Assembly: GCF_013032445.1 (NCBI RefSeq)
Contig: NZ_WQCA01000015.1
Span: 18,305 to 82,304, forward strand
Source of the DNA: Ruegeria arenilitoris
Lineage (GTDB): Bacteria; Pseudomonadota; Alphaproteobacteria; Rhodobacterales; Rhodobacteraceae
Direction of reading: 5' to 3'
Length of the DNA stretch: 64,000 nucleotides
In this document: positions 8,563 to 18,360 of the stretch, one piece after another
Numbering within the stretch: position 1 is the stretch's first letter
Layout: each line of letters starts with the position of its first letter
The notes under the pieces: generated by a model
Seen by the model: only the letters and a program-made list of their open reading frames with translations
Told to the model about the DNA's origin: nothing
The model's database searches: none
Made by a program: the position numbers and the translations under genes

Positions 8563-9375
8563 TTAGCTGGCCGCCGATTTCGGCAAGTCCGCTTCGAAGC
8601 TGTTGCCTTCGGTATCGGTCGCCTTGACCGTCAGGGTTGTCGTGCCGTTGTCGTTGTAGGTAAAGCGGAACACCGGGTTTTCCGAGATCGAAATACCACC
8701 ATCCATGGTGAACAGTAGTTCTTCTCCCTGCCACACCTCGAGATGATCAATGAAATGCGCGGGAATGAACAGCTGGGTTACCTGATCACGCTGCAGGCCG
8801 GAGTAATTCGGGTGGCGGATCATGATCTGTGCTTCACGACGGGGGGTAGACATCTGCACCTCGTCCCCGAAGCTGCGCAGCTTCATCTTGCCCATCGATG
8901 CCAAGGCGACCTCAGGGTCCTTGGTGGCCGGGGCCGAACATCCTCCGGATGCTTTGACAAAACGGCCTGTCATGTGCAGCCCGTCCGGCGTTTCAGCAAT
9001 CACGCGGATGTTGGAATACTGGTTTACGCGAATCCGCATTTCGAAATCCAGCGATCCCATAGCCGGTGAAAAGGTAAAAACCCCAGCGATAGGCGCCGGG
9101 TTTTCGTCAATCACGACGGTGGCGGCGGTGATCCGGGCATCAGGGTCCAGTTGCGTTAGAACAAGCGGAACCGTCGCCGCATCATGCGCGCGGTAGGGTG
9201 CGTCTATCGACAGCAGCCTGTCGGCGTTTCCGAGTTCGGCGTCTCCAACCACGTCATATTGCAAATCCTGCCAGGTCTCGCCTTCGACCAACGGATTTTT
9301 TACGGGTTGTTCCGCCCAGACGGGCAGTGACAGTGCAAATGAAAGGACCGCGGCCGGTCCGGTCAGTCTGGCCAT
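8563..9375 (-). CDS. Quinoprotein dehydrogenase-associated SoxYZ-like fused carrier (copy 1)
   Basis: 270 residues. The start at 9375 is chosen for the GGAGGAGA element just upstream and the clean signal peptide (LTGPAAVLSFALSLPVWA). The N-terminal half is SoxY-like (TWQDLQYDV, ISIDAPYRA-type strand, VVIDENPAP) and ends with a single cysteine, Cys146, in SGGCSAP. The C-terminal half is SoxZ-like, with HPNYSGLQRD and FRFTYNDNGTTTL. In Sox systems SoxY carries sulfur intermediates on a cysteine in a GGCGG tail and SoxZ is its partner; here both are fused and the cysteine lies at the junction. Such fusions are known next to PQQ-dependent dehydrogenases but have no proven role. A second copy is at 18361. 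Confidence 0.85.
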   Translation of the reverse strand: MARLTGPAAVLSFALSLPVWAEQPVKNPLVEGETWQDLQYDVVGDAELGNADRLLSIDAPYRAHDAATVPLVLTQLDPDARITAATVVIDENPAPIAGVFTFSPAMGSLDFEMRIRVNQYSNIRVIAETPDGLHMTGRFVKASGGCSAPATKDPEVALASMGKMKLRSFGDEVQMSTPRREAQIMIRHPNYSGLQRDQVTQLFIPAHFIDHLEVWQGEELLFTMDGGISISENPVFRFTYNDNGTTTLTVKATDTEGNSFEADLPKSAAS

Positions 9376-9497
9376 GTTGTCTCCTCCGGTAACCGGTGCA
9401 GGAAAATATGCCATAAAACCCCCATAAAATATACGCCGACGAAAGGCTGTGTGGCTCTGGGGGCAAACTGTGCGAAAGTTCAGGACGGAGGGTCGCA

Positions 9498-10529
9498 ATG
9501 TTCGAAGCCGTTTTCATGATGTGTTTCGAGGCACCGGATGGGCCGTGCCGGGAACAGCTGCTGCCGGGCTACGAGGCTGCGTCGTTGGCGGAATGCGAAC
9601 GAAATCTGGCCGCCAATCCCTCGGTCGACGATCAGATGCAGGGCAGAGACGTGTATTGCCAACCTGTTGGTGTGGCACTGGAATTTCTCGAAGTTGCACC
9701 CGGCCTCTTTGTTCATCTCGGGCGGATTGAAGAGCCAAACGCGGACAACCTTGGGGATGTTTCCAATATCGGCTTTGTCATTGGTGAAGACAGTGTTGCA
9801 GTTGTCGATACCGGCACCGCGCCATGGATGGGTGAGGCCACCTGGCGAGCCATCCGGGAAAGAACGGACAAGCCCGTCAGTCACGTAATTTTGACCCACA
9901 TGCACCCGGATCACGTGCTCGGCACCGCGCCTCTGGCCCGTTCCGGTGCGCAGGTGGTAGGCCATTCGGGGCTGGAAAGGGCCTTGCTGGACAGGCAAAG
10001 CAATTATGTCGAAAGCCTGAGCGCTGTGATCGGCCCTGCGGAATTCATCGGAGTCGAACCGATCACTGTCGATCTGTCAGTGGATGAGGACGTTGAAATC
10101 GATCTGGGACATCGGAAGCTGGCGCTGCGTGCCTGGCCCGTGGCCCATACCGGGAACGATCTGACCGTGTTGGATCAGGGTTCTGGCGTTCTGTTCACCG
10201 GCGATTTAGTGTTTCACATGCACACACCGGCGCTGGATGGCCGGTTAGTCGGTTGGCGCCGAGTCCTGAACGGGATGTCCGGGCTTGAGGTCAATCAGAT
10301 CGTGCCGGGCCATGGCGGTCCGGTGCTGGCATGGCCAGACGGTGCGAAAGACATGCAGCGGTATCTCGAGGTGCTTGAGACGGACACCCGCGCCGCGATT
10401 GACAGCGGTCAGCGACTGGGCGAGGCCGTCGAAACGATCGCGCAGAGCGAAGCAGACAGATGGGACCTGTTTGAGGCTTACAACCCACGCAACGCAACCG
10501 TTGCCTTTACCGAACTGGAATGGGAATAG
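9498..10529 (+). CDS. Quinoprotein relay zinc metallohydrolase (metallo-beta-lactamase fold, SoxH-related)
   Basis: 343 residues, GGAGGGT before the ATG. Residues about 70-300 form a metallo-beta-lactamase fold with the zinc motif THMHPDH (His134, His136, Asp138, His139), a later His in VAHTGND, FTGDLVFHMH, and a terminal VPGHGG. The N-terminal 60 residues contain several cysteines and look like an extra small domain. The family occurs with PQQ-dequinoprotein and fused SoxYZ genes, and resembles SoxH of sulfur-oxidation loci. I see no strong signal peptide, so its compartment is open. It starts divergently from the SoxYZ-like gene across 122 bp, which probably holds both promoters. Confidence 0.85.
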   Translation: MFEAVFMMCFEAPDGPCREQLLPGYEAASLAECERNLAANPSVDDQMQGRDVYCQPVGVALEFLEVAPGLFVHLGRIEEPNADNLGDVSNIGFVIGEDSVAVVDTGTAPWMGEATWRAIRERTDKPVSHVILTHMHPDHVLGTAPLARSGAQVVGHSGLERALLDRQSNYVESLSAVIGPAEFIGVEPITVDLSVDEDVEIDLGHRKLALRAWPVAHTGNDLTVLDQGSGVLFTGDLVFHMHTPALDGRLVGWRRVLNGMSGLEVNQIVPGHGGPVLAWPDGAKDMQRYLEVLETDTRAAIDSGQRLGEAVETIAQSEADRWDLFEAYNPRNATVAFTELEWE

Positions 10530-10535
10530 CCGCCC

Positions 10536-11315
10536 TCAGCGCAAGGCGCGGTTCAGGTTCTTGGCGGCGTCCAGATTGGTTTCTTTGCCCCCCACGACAC
10601 CCGTCAGGCGCGTGGCCGTCAGATCCGCGTCAGTAAAATCAGCACCCGTCAGCGTGGCCCCCGATAAATCCGCTCCCCCCAAAGTGGCCATCGACATGTC
10701 GGCATTGGTGAAATTGGCACCGGGCAGTTTGGCAAATTCCAGATCCGCTCGGGACATCCGTGCGCCGGTGAAATCCGCATCGGCCCCTTTCGCCGATTTC
10801 AGAACACCGCGCATCAGCCCCATCGACTGGTTGCGCATATCCGCCGAGAAATCGGCCCCCCGAAACACGGTTCGGCTCAGGTTCGCCTTGGTAAAGTCGG
10901 CGGCGGTTCTGGCATTGGTGAAATCGGCATCGCTCAGGTTGGCTTTGCCAAGCTGGGTTTGAAACAGCTCGGCCCCGACCAACGAAGCGCCAGAGAGGTC
11001 GGCGCCGATCATCCAGGCCTGGCTCAGAACGGCTCCGTCAAGGTTCGATCCCGACAGATCGGCCCCGTTCAGCGAGGCTGCCCGCAGAATCGCGTTGCCG
11101 AAATTCAATCCAGACAGGTTCAGGTTGTTGAGCCAGACCCTCGTAAAATCTGCTGGATTGTCAGCTGTTGCCGCGTCCAGCCGGGTCATGACTTCGGCAC
11201 GGGTCAGTTGTGCCTCGGTCATTTTGGGCAGTGTCATGTCAACACCGCTCAACGCCGTCTGGCAAAGGGCGTGAAGCGGCGCAAGGGTCAGGAATACAAT
11301 CAGTAAGGGTCTCAT
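10536..11315 (-). CDS. Secreted pentapeptide-repeat protein
   Basis: 259 residues. Signal peptide (PLLIVFLTLAPLHALCQ) followed from about residue 65 by consecutive A(D/N)LXX-type repeats (for example ANLSDADFTNA, GADLSGATLTGADFTDADL). These build a right-handed quadrilateral beta helix. The repeat run is interrupted near 145-165 and resumes. The fold gives rigidity or protein mimicry and does not by itself indicate a reaction. It lies back-to-back with the zinc hydrolase (6 bp between stops) and is followed on its own strand by no other gene. Its role in the quinoprotein locus is unknown. Confidence 0.85.
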   Translation of the reverse strand: MRPLLIVFLTLAPLHALCQTALSGVDMTLPKMTEAQLTRAEVMTRLDAATADNPADFTRVWLNNLNLSGLNFGNAILRAASLNGADLSGSNLDGAVLSQAWMIGADLSGASLVGAELFQTQLGKANLSDADFTNARTAADFTKANLSRTVFRGADFSADMRNQSMGLMRGVLKSAKGADADFTGARMSRADLEFAKLPGANFTNADMSMATLGGADLSGATLTGADFTDADLTATRLTGVVGGKETNLDAAKNLNRALR

Positions 11316-11345
11316 GTTGCCCTCCTGCTGGTTTGAAACCGGCTG

Positions 11346-11957
11346 TCAGCCCTGATCAGCGGCCAACTGCTGCAGCATTTGTGAAATGGCAAACAGGCGG
11401 CGTTCAATGATCTGCGGGGTTTCGCACAGATAGATGATCGATCGTTGGCGGTCCGAATAGATCAACTGATCCCAATCCAGCTGCTCTTCCAACGCATCGA
11501 CTTGGTCGTAATCTGGCGGATCAGCGGTCAAGGCCTGATCCATTTCTGCTCGGGCGAGGTCGATTTTATCAGCCAGTTCAATCTGTTTGAGCGAAAACTC
11601 TCCGATACCGTCGATGATACGCGCACGTCGTTTTGACAGCGTGTCGAAAACCCGTTGAAAGACCCGGCCTAGCACGTCGGGATCGCCATTGTGGCGCGCC
11701 GCAAAGGCAGCGACCTGGGGCTGAAGGTCCTCAAGTTCGATCCGGCGCAGTGCCAGTAGGGCGGCGATTTCATCGATCTCTGACTGAAACTCGGTTTCCG
11801 CGTCATTGATCTGGTTCGGCCACATCAGGCCCAGCGACAGGTTTTCGACCTTACGCTGAATGCAAGGCCACGTTGGATCGGAGAAGTCCGCAGAAAAACC
11901 GGGACCCGCCAAGCTGATCATGGCCAGAGCCAATATGGTGCGCTTGCTGATCGACAT
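11346..11957 (-). CDS. Secreted helical protein of unknown function
   Basis: 203 residues with a signal peptide (RTILALAMISLAGPGFSA). The mature part is almost wholly alpha-helical, with two cysteines far apart (TWPCIQRK near the N-terminus and IYLCETPQ near 175), probably a disulfide clamping a helical bundle. Acid-rich helices (residues about 55-150) could form a coiled coil. It lies 30 bp upstream of the pentapeptide-repeat gene on the same strand, so the two may form an operon divergent from the formaldehyde dehydrogenase gene. No family recognised. Confidence 0.65.
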   Translation of the reverse strand: MSISKRTILALAMISLAGPGFSADFSDPTWPCIQRKVENLSLGLMWPNQINDAETEFQSEIDEIAALLALRRIELEDLQPQVAAFAARHNGDPDVLGRVFQRVFDTLSKRRARIIDGIGEFSLKQIELADKIDLARAEMDQALTADPPDYDQVDALEEQLDWDQLIYSDRQRSIIYLCETPQIIERRLFAISQMLQQLAADQG

Positions 11958-12119
11958 CGCAGGTCTCCTCTACCCCGATACTATGCCCGAAGCCTGCGCG
12001 CTGTGTCCATCAAACCCAATACACACCATTGTCTTAATTGTTTGAACTACATGCCAGCCCTCATACTTAGCCCAGACACTTGGATTGATTGATTCCGGTG
12101 TATGGGAGGACAGACAAAC

Positions 12120-13232
<1,113 letters not shown>

Positions 13233-13233
13233 T

Positions 13234-14067
13234 ATGGATCTCAAGGTCATCTCACAGAACCGCAGTTTCGGAGGAGAGCAGATCGTCTACTCTCACCAGT
13301 CGAAGACTTGCAACTGTGAGATGACCTTTGCAGTTTATCTGCCGCCGCAGGCCAAAACCGGTCCGGTTCCGGTGTTGTGGTATCTGTCCGGCCTGACCTG
13401 CACGCATGAAAACGCCATGACCAAAGGTGGGTTTCAGGAGGCGGCGGCGGACTACGGCGTGGCTGTGATCTTCCCGGATACATCGCCTCGGGGCGAAGAC
13501 GTGGCGGATGACGATGCATATGATCTGGGGCAGGGTGCAGGATTTTACGTGAATGCCACTCGCGATCCGTGGCGGTCTCACTTTCGGATGTATGATTACA
13601 TTGTCGATGAATTGCGCGACATCGTACTGAAGAACTTTCCGGTGCAGGACCGCCACGGAATTACCGGGCATTCAATGGGCGGTCACGGTGCGCTGACAAT
13701 CGCGCTTCGAAATGCCGACAAATTTGGGTCCCTTTCAGCCTTTGCGCCCATCGCGCATCCGACCCGTTCCGACTGGGGCCGCAAACAACTCAGCAGCTAT
13801 TTGGGCGATGACGAAAACACTTGGGCCGAGCACGATTCAACCCTGTTGTTGGAAGAACACGGGTGGAAGGGCGATCTGCTGATCGATCAGGGGGCGGATG
13901 ACCAGTTCCTTGACCTGCTCAAACCCGAGGCGCTGGCCAACATAATGGCCAAGTGCCGCCAGCCCGGACAAATCAGGATTCAACAGGGGTATGACCATTC
14001 ATACTTCTTCGTGAACAGCTTTGCGCGGGACCATGTCGAGTGGCACGCAGAGCGTCTAAGCCAATGA
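13234..14067 (+). CDS. fghA: S-formylglutathione hydrolase
   Basis: 277 residues, alpha/beta-hydrolase of the esterase D family. It hydrolyses S-formylglutathione to formate and glutathione, the step after FlhA. Visible features are the oxyanion-side LSGLTCTHEN, the nucleophile elbow GHSMGGHG (Ser147) and the late catalytic His in GYDHSYFF; an Asp in GADDQFLD is the likely third triad member. Length matches the family (about 280). The gene is 1 bp downstream of flhA and 18 bp upstream of a cytochrome c gene, so all three are probably one transcript. Confidence 0.97.
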   Translation: MDLKVISQNRSFGGEQIVYSHQSKTCNCEMTFAVYLPPQAKTGPVPVLWYLSGLTCTHENAMTKGGFQEAAADYGVAVIFPDTSPRGEDVADDDAYDLGQGAGFYVNATRDPWRSHFRMYDYIVDELRDIVLKNFPVQDRHGITGHSMGGHGALTIALRNADKFGSLSAFAPIAHPTRSDWGRKQLSSYLGDDENTWAEHDSTLLLEEHGWKGDLLIDQGADDQFLDLLKPEALANIMAKCRQPGQIRIQQGYDHSYFFVNSFARDHVEWHAERLSQ

Positions 14068-14085
14068 GAAAAGGATAAACCGATA

Positions 14086-14475
14086 GTGTTCAGAACAACA
14101 ATATCCGCAGCATTCCTAGCGCTTGTTCCACTTGCAGCGGTGGCCGAAGGTGACGTTGACGCCGGCGAAAAAGTGTTTCGCAAATGCAAGGCCTGCCACA
14201 CCGTGGGAGAGGGCGCCGAGAACAAAGTCGGCCCGATGCTGAACGGAATTGTCGGCCGTCAGGCCGCGACGGTCGAGGGGTTTGGCTATTCACCGGTCCT
14301 GATCTCGCTATCGGAAGAAGGATTGGTCTGGACGCCCGAAGAACTGGACGCGTTTCTGACCAAGCCCCGGGACTATGCCAAGGGCATCAAGATGACATTC
14401 GCCGGTCTGCGCAAGGAAGAGGACCGGGTCAACATCATCGCTTATCTTGCGACCTTTGAAGACGAGGGGTCGTAG
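14086..14475 (+). CDS. Periplasmic class I cytochrome c (c2/c-550-like)
   Basis: 129 residues with a GTG start, preceded by an AAAGGA element. Signal peptide (TTISAAFLALVPLAAVA), heme-attachment motif CKACH (Cys34, Cys37, His38), conserved KVGPMLNGIVGR, and the likely axial Met103 in GIKMTFAG. The form is that of soluble cytochrome c2/c-550, which accepts electrons from the dehydrogenase-specific cytochrome and delivers them to the terminal oxidase. It lies between fghA and xoxF, so it probably serves XoxF-derived electron flow. It is distinct from the cytochrome c-553i gene downstream of xoxF. Confidence 0.9.
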   Translation: MFRTTISAAFLALVPLAAVAEGDVDAGEKVFRKCKACHTVGEGAENKVGPMLNGIVGRQAATVEGFGYSPVLISLSEEGLVWTPEELDAFLTKPRDYAKGIKMTFAGLRKEEDRVNIIAYLATFEDEGS

Positions 14476-14535
14476 GACGCAAGATTGCTCGTCCTATCGC
14501 CGGTCAGAGGAGAGGCCGCCCGGATGAGCATAATA

Positions 14536-14567
14536 AAACACCATTGTCCGACCTGGGTGAGGTGTTT
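14536..14567 (+). promoter_or_regulatory. Inverted repeat in the xoxF leader/promoter region
   Basis: Within the 131-bp gap before xoxF, AAACACC (14536-14542) is answered by GGTGTTT (14561-14567), a 7-bp perfect inverted repeat around an 18-base spacer. It could be an operator or a leader hairpin. No T-run follows, so it is not a terminator. Ribosome-binding sequence GGGAGGAG lies just before the xoxF ATG. Confidence 0.35.
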
Positions 14568-14606
14568 CACAGTGGCGAAACCGCCGCGCAAAAGGGAGGA
14601 GATTGA

Positions 14607-16409
14607 ATGAAGAAGTTATCACTTTGGACCTCCGGGATTGCCATTGCAATGGCCACCACGGCTTATGCCAATGACGACCTGATTGCCCAGATGGACAACC
14701 CGAAGCAATGGGCCATCCAGACAGGCGACTACAAGAACCAGCGCTATTCGGAACTGGACCAGATCACGGCGGACAATGTCGGCGATCTGCAGGTTGCGTG
14801 GACCTTCTCGACCGGCGTTCTGCGCGGGCATGAGGGCTCGCCGCTGGTAATTGGCGACATGATGTATGTTCATACGCCGTTTCCCAATATCGTTTATGCC
14901 CTGAATCTGGCCGATGAAGGCAAGATCGTTTGGAAGTATGAGCCTAAGCAGGACCCGGATGTCATTCCGGTGATGTGCTGTGACACGGTGAACCGTGGTG
15001 TGGCCTATGCGGACGGCAAGATCTTCCTGCATCAGGCGGATACCAAGGTTGTGGCACTCGATGCCAATACCGGGGATGTAGTCTGGGAAGCACAAAACGG
15101 CGATCCGGCGATTGGTGAGACCAACACAGCCACCGTGCTGCCGGTCAAGGACAAGGTCATTGTCGGTATTTCGGGTGGTGAGTTTGGTGTGCGCGGGTCG
15201 GTCACGGCCTACGACATGAACTCGGGAGAGCAGGTCTGGCGGGCCTATTCAATGGGTCCGGATTCCGACATCCTGGCCGATCCGGAAAAAACCACCCATC
15301 TGGGCAAACCGGTGGGCGCAGATTCGGGCACCAATACCTGGGAAGGCGATCAGTGGAAGATCGGTGGCGGCACCACATGGGGCTGGTACTCGGTCGATCT
15401 GGACGAGAACCTGATGTACTACGGTACCGGGAATCCATCGACATGGAACCCGGCGCAGCGTCCGGGGGACAACCGCTGGTCGATGACCATCATGGCCCGC
15501 GATATCGATACCGGTATGGCACGCTGGTTCTACCAGATGACTCCGCATGACGAATGGGACTACGACGGCATCAATGAAATGATCCTGACGGAACAGGAAA
15601 TTGATGGCACCGAGCGCAAGCTGCTAACCCATTTCGACCGCAACGGTCTTGGCTACACTCTGGACCGCGTGACGGGTGAACTGCTGGTGGCCGAGAAATT
15701 CGATCCGGTGGTCAACTGGACCACAGGCGTCGATATGGACCCCAACAGCGAAACCTATGGTCGTCCGGCGGTCGTTGCCCAATATTCGACGGAACAGAAC
15801 GGCGAGGACGTGAACTCGACCGGTATCTGCCCGGCGGCTCTGGGTACGAAAGACCAACAGCCTGCGGCCTATTCGCCGAAGACGCAGGTGTTCTACGTGC
15901 CGACGAACCACGTCTGCATGGACTATGAACCGTTCCGCGTGTCCTATACTGCAGGTCAGCCCTATGTGGGCGCGACGCTGGCGATGTACCCGGCCCCCGA
16001 CAGCCATGGCGGCATGGGTAACTTCATCGCGTGGGATAACATCAACGGTGAAATCAAGTGGTCGCTGCCCGAGCAGTTCTCGGTTTGGTCCGGTGCTCTG
16101 GCAACCGCGGGTGACGTGGTGTTCTACGGTACGCTAGAAGGGTATCTCAAGGCCGTTCATGCCGAAACGGGTGAGGAACTATACAAGTTCAAGACACCCT
16201 CCGGCATCATCGGCAACGTGATGACCTATGAGCACGGCGGCAAGCAGTACGTCGGCATCCTGTCAGGTGTTGGTGGCTGGGCCGGGATTGGTCTTGCGGC
16301 TGGTCTGACCAACCCCAACGATGGTCTGGGCGCCGTGGGAGGCTATGCCGCTCTCAGCGACTATACCGCGCTGGGTGGTCAATTGACCGTCTTCGCACTG
16401 CCGAACTGA
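14607..16409 (+). CDS. xoxF: Lanthanide-dependent PQQ methanol dehydrogenase XoxF
   Basis: 600 residues, exported (signal ending near TAYA, about residue 21). An eight-bladed PQQ propeller with the vicinal disulfide pair Cys124-Cys125 (PVMCCDTV) that stacks on PQQ. Metal ligands can be placed as Glu192 (SGGEFGVRG), Asn276 (GTGNPSTW), catalytic Asp318 and the extra Asp320 in HDEWDYDG. The Asp-Tyr-Asp form is diagnostic of XoxF and lanthanide use; calcium MxaF enzymes have Ala at the second position. It oxidises methanol (and often formaldehyde) in the periplasm and reduces the cytochrome encoded next. No mxaF or mxaI is present in the window. Confidence 0.97.
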   Translation: MKKLSLWTSGIAIAMATTAYANDDLIAQMDNPKQWAIQTGDYKNQRYSELDQITADNVGDLQVAWTFSTGVLRGHEGSPLVIGDMMYVHTPFPNIVYALNLADEGKIVWKYEPKQDPDVIPVMCCDTVNRGVAYADGKIFLHQADTKVVALDANTGDVVWEAQNGDPAIGETNTATVLPVKDKVIVGISGGEFGVRGSVTAYDMNSGEQVWRAYSMGPDSDILADPEKTTHLGKPVGADSGTNTWEGDQWKIGGGTTWGWYSVDLDENLMYYGTGNPSTWNPAQRPGDNRWSMTIMARDIDTGMARWFYQMTPHDEWDYDGINEMILTEQEIDGTERKLLTHFDRNGLGYTLDRVTGELLVAEKFDPVVNWTTGVDMDPNSETYGRPAVVAQYSTEQNGEDVNSTGICPAALGTKDQQPAAYSPKTQVFYVPTNHVCMDYEPFRVSYTAGQPYVGATLAMYPAPDSHGGMGNFIAWDNINGEIKWSLPEQFSVWSGALATAGDVVFYGTLEGYLKAVHAETGEELYKFKTPSGIIGNVMTYEHGGKQYVGILSGVGGWAGIGLAAGLTNPNDGLGAVGGYAALSDYTALGGQLTVFALPN

Positions 16410-16419
16410 ACCAAGCCTC

Positions 16420-16452
16420 TGTCCGGCGCGGCCCAAAGTGGTCGCGCCGACA
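16420..16452 (+). promoter_or_regulatory. Stable hairpin between xoxF and cycB/xoxG
   Basis: Arms 16420-16433 (TGTCCGGCGCGGCC) and 16440-16452 (GGTCGCGCCGACA) pair with one bulged C and one G-U, leaving a 6-base loop. There is no following T tract, so it is more likely an mRNA 3'-end stabiliser or processing site than an intrinsic terminator. It could set a high xoxF to low cytochrome transcript ratio. Confidence 0.55.
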
Positions 16453-16478
16453 CCTCACTCATAACAAACGAGATCTAA

Positions 16479-16982
16479 ATGAACCACGCTGTACGTCTTT
16501 TGGCACTTTCTCTCATGTCGTGTGTTCCATTCGCAGCGGCAGCCGACAATCTGACCGTCGCGTATTCCGAGGATGGGCGGTACTACACGGACGAAGATAT
16601 CCCGACCTTCAATATTGCCGAAGATGGAACGGTGGACTGGATGACATTTTCAGGCTTTCGGCGATATCACGCGGAATGCCACGTTTGCCACGGTCCGGAT
16701 GGAGAGGGATCGACCTATGCGCCGGCTTTGAAAGAGTCTGCGCTGGACATGGACTATTATGATTTTCTCGATGTCGTCACCAATGGCCGTCAGGTCGTCA
16801 ACGCGGCCGAGAACTCGGTGATGCCGGGATTTGGCGACAACCCGAACGTGATGTGCTTTTTGGATGATATCTATGTCTATCTCAAGGCTCACGGCTCGGG
16901 TGCGATCCCGCGCGGACGACCCCCCAAGAAAGAAGCTAAATCGGATGTAATCCGCGAGGATGAAGATGCGTGCATGGGCTAA
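16479..16982 (+). CDS. cycB: Cytochrome c-553i, XoxF electron acceptor
   Basis: 167 residues. Signal peptide (LLALSLMSCVPFAAAA), a central heme motif CHVCH (Cys67, Cys70, His71) and extra cysteine(s) (NVMCFLDD; CMG at the C-terminus). This is the methanol-metabolism-specific c-type cytochrome family (XoxG, MxaG, cytochrome c-553i of Paracoccus). It takes electrons from XoxF in the periplasm. The C-terminal tail (RGRPPKKEAK) is charged and flexible. It is 69 bp after xoxF, with the hairpin between, and its 3' end overlaps xoxJ by 17 bp. cycB is the Paracoccus name; xoxG would be equally valid. Confidence 0.93.
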   Translation: MNHAVRLLALSLMSCVPFAAAADNLTVAYSEDGRYYTDEDIPTFNIAEDGTVDWMTFSGFRRYHAECHVCHGPDGEGSTYAPALKESALDMDYYDFLDVVTNGRQVVNAAENSVMPGFGDNPNVMCFLDDIYVYLKAHGSGAIPRGRPPKKEAKSDVIREDEDACMG

Positions 16983-17808
16983 GGCCTGTTTTGCCCTGGT
17001 AGGGCTGGCAGCCTGGGCGGCACAGGCGTTTCCCGCGTTGGCGCAGACCTCTGATCTGGTGTCCGGAAACGCCTTTCGCGTATGCGCCGACCCCGCCAAC
17101 TACCCGGTCTCGTCCGAGGACGGATCGGGTTATGAAAACAAGCTGGCCGAGTTGATTGCCGCAAAGCTGGAGCTGCCGGTTCAATATGTCTGGTTCCCGC
17201 AGGCGACGGGCTTTATCAGAAACACTCTGACCGCGAAACGCTGCGACGTCGTAATCGGTTATGCCCAAGGGCATGAGTTGGTCCAGAACACCAATCATTA
17301 TTACACATCGGTCTATGCGCTGATCGTTCCTGCGGGCAGCGATCTTGCATCAGTTCAGACATTGGACGATCCCGCGCTTAAGGGGCGCAAGATCGGGATC
17401 GTGGCGGGAACGCCCCCGGCCGCGCATATGGCGCGCAACGGGCTGATCGGGCAGGCCAAGCCTTACAACCTGTTTGTTGATCGCCGCGTGGAAAGCCCGG
17501 CCATCGACATGCTGAACGACTTGCAGTCGGGCGAGATTGATGCTGCTATTCTTTGGGGTCCTCTGGGCGGCCCTCTGGTCAAGGCGGATTACCCGGACTT
17601 CAAGGTTATTCCGTTGGTCAAAGAGGAACTGCCGCCGCGCCTGTTCTATCGCATCACCATGGGTGTGCGTCAGGGCGAAAAGGTGTGGCAGCGGCAGCTG
17701 AATTCTCTGATCCGGCGCCATCAGGATGAGATCAACGTGGTTCTGGCCGAAGCCGGCGTTCCGCTGGTCAACGATCTGGGAACCGATGTGCTGGAGCTTT
17801 CGCAATGA
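16966..17808 (+). CDS. xoxJ: Periplasmic binding-protein-like XoxJ
   Basis: 280 residues. I choose the ATG at 16966 over the in-frame one at 16960, because GAGGA at 16956-16960 then has normal 5-base spacing. Signal peptide (AWAKACFALVGLAAWAAQAFPALAQ) then a type II periplasmic binding fold: FRVCADPANYP opening, GYENKLAELIA, RCDVVIGYAQ, GRKIGIVAGTPPA and LQSGEIDAAILWGP. This is the MxaJ/XoxJ family, placed after xoxF and its cytochrome. It is thought to help activate or mature the apo-dehydrogenase rather than to serve a transporter. The stop overlaps the CXXCW gene. Confidence 0.93.
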   Translation: MRAWAKACFALVGLAAWAAQAFPALAQTSDLVSGNAFRVCADPANYPVSSEDGSGYENKLAELIAAKLELPVQYVWFPQATGFIRNTLTAKRCDVVIGYAQGHELVQNTNHYYTSVYALIVPAGSDLASVQTLDDPALKGRKIGIVAGTPPAAHMARNGLIGQAKPYNLFVDRRVESPAIDMLNDLQSGEIDAAILWGPLGGPLVKADYPDFKVIPLVKEELPPRLFYRITMGVRQGEKVWQRQLNSLIRRHQDEINVVLAEAGVPLVNDLGTDVLELSQ

Positions 17809-18359
17809 TCCGCGCCCTTGTGGCGTTTGTGATCTGTGCAGGCGCTGCGACGGCCCAAACGGTACCGGAACCTTCTGACTATCGTATGGATCACTACCGG
17901 GCACCGGTGCCTGACCGCATCACCGGTGGCACGACCATCGGCCCGGAAGCGGCGCATGGCTTATGGCAGGACAAGGCAGCCGTGTTCGTGGATGTACTGC
18001 CTCAGGCCCCGAAACCTGACAATCTGCCCGAGGACACGATCTGGCGCGACAAACCGCGTGACAGTATTCCCCGCGCCATCTGGTTGCCCAATGTAGGCTA
18101 TGGTGCCATTGCCGAGGTCACGGGGGAGTATTTTCGAAACGGGTTGGAAACCGCGACCGCAGGGGATGCCGATCAGGCCGTTGTTTTCTTTTGCCTCGAA
18201 GACTGCTGGATGAGCTGGAACGCCGCCCGGCGGGCCATCGAATGGGGCTACACCAACGTCTATTGGTTTCCGGAAGGCACCGATGGCTGGACCTTGTGGG
18301 ACTACCCGCTTGAGCGGGTCGAACCGGTACCGGGTCAGCCCGTTGCCGGGGGTGGTTGA
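17805..18359 (+). CDS. PQQ-associated CXXCW-motif rhodanese-like exported protein
   Basis: 184 residues. Signal peptide (ALVAFVICAGAATAQ) and a rhodanese-like fold with AAVFVDVLPQ early and the active-loop-like FFCLEDCWMSWNAA, giving the CXXCW motif that names the family. The motif could act as a dithiol/disulfide site or carry persulfide. The family is found with PQQ-dependent alcohol catabolism genes; no reaction is established. It overlaps xoxJ (ATGA) and converges on the second SoxYZ-like gene with only 1 bp between stops. The pairing of a rhodanese-like cysteine protein with sulfur-carrier-like proteins is suggestive of sulfur handling. Confidence 0.9.
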   Translation: MIRALVAFVICAGAATAQTVPEPSDYRMDHYRAPVPDRITGGTTIGPEAAHGLWQDKAAVFVDVLPQAPKPDNLPEDTIWRDKPRDSIPRAIWLPNVGYGAIAEVTGEYFRNGLETATAGDADQAVVFFCLEDCWMSWNAARRAIEWGYTNVYWFPEGTDGWTLWDYPLERVEPVPGQPVAGGG

Positions 18360-18360
18360 T

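Noticed and set aside
12031..12048. GTCTTA-ATTGT-TTGAAC before flhA as a third copy of the pqqA/LutA-like palindrome
   Set aside because: The left half fits but the right half matches at too few positions to separate it from chance.
14607..16409. Calcium-type MxaF as the identity of the dehydrogenase
   Set aside because: The HDEWDYDG motif has the second Asp diagnostic of XoxF, and no small subunit gene mxaI follows.
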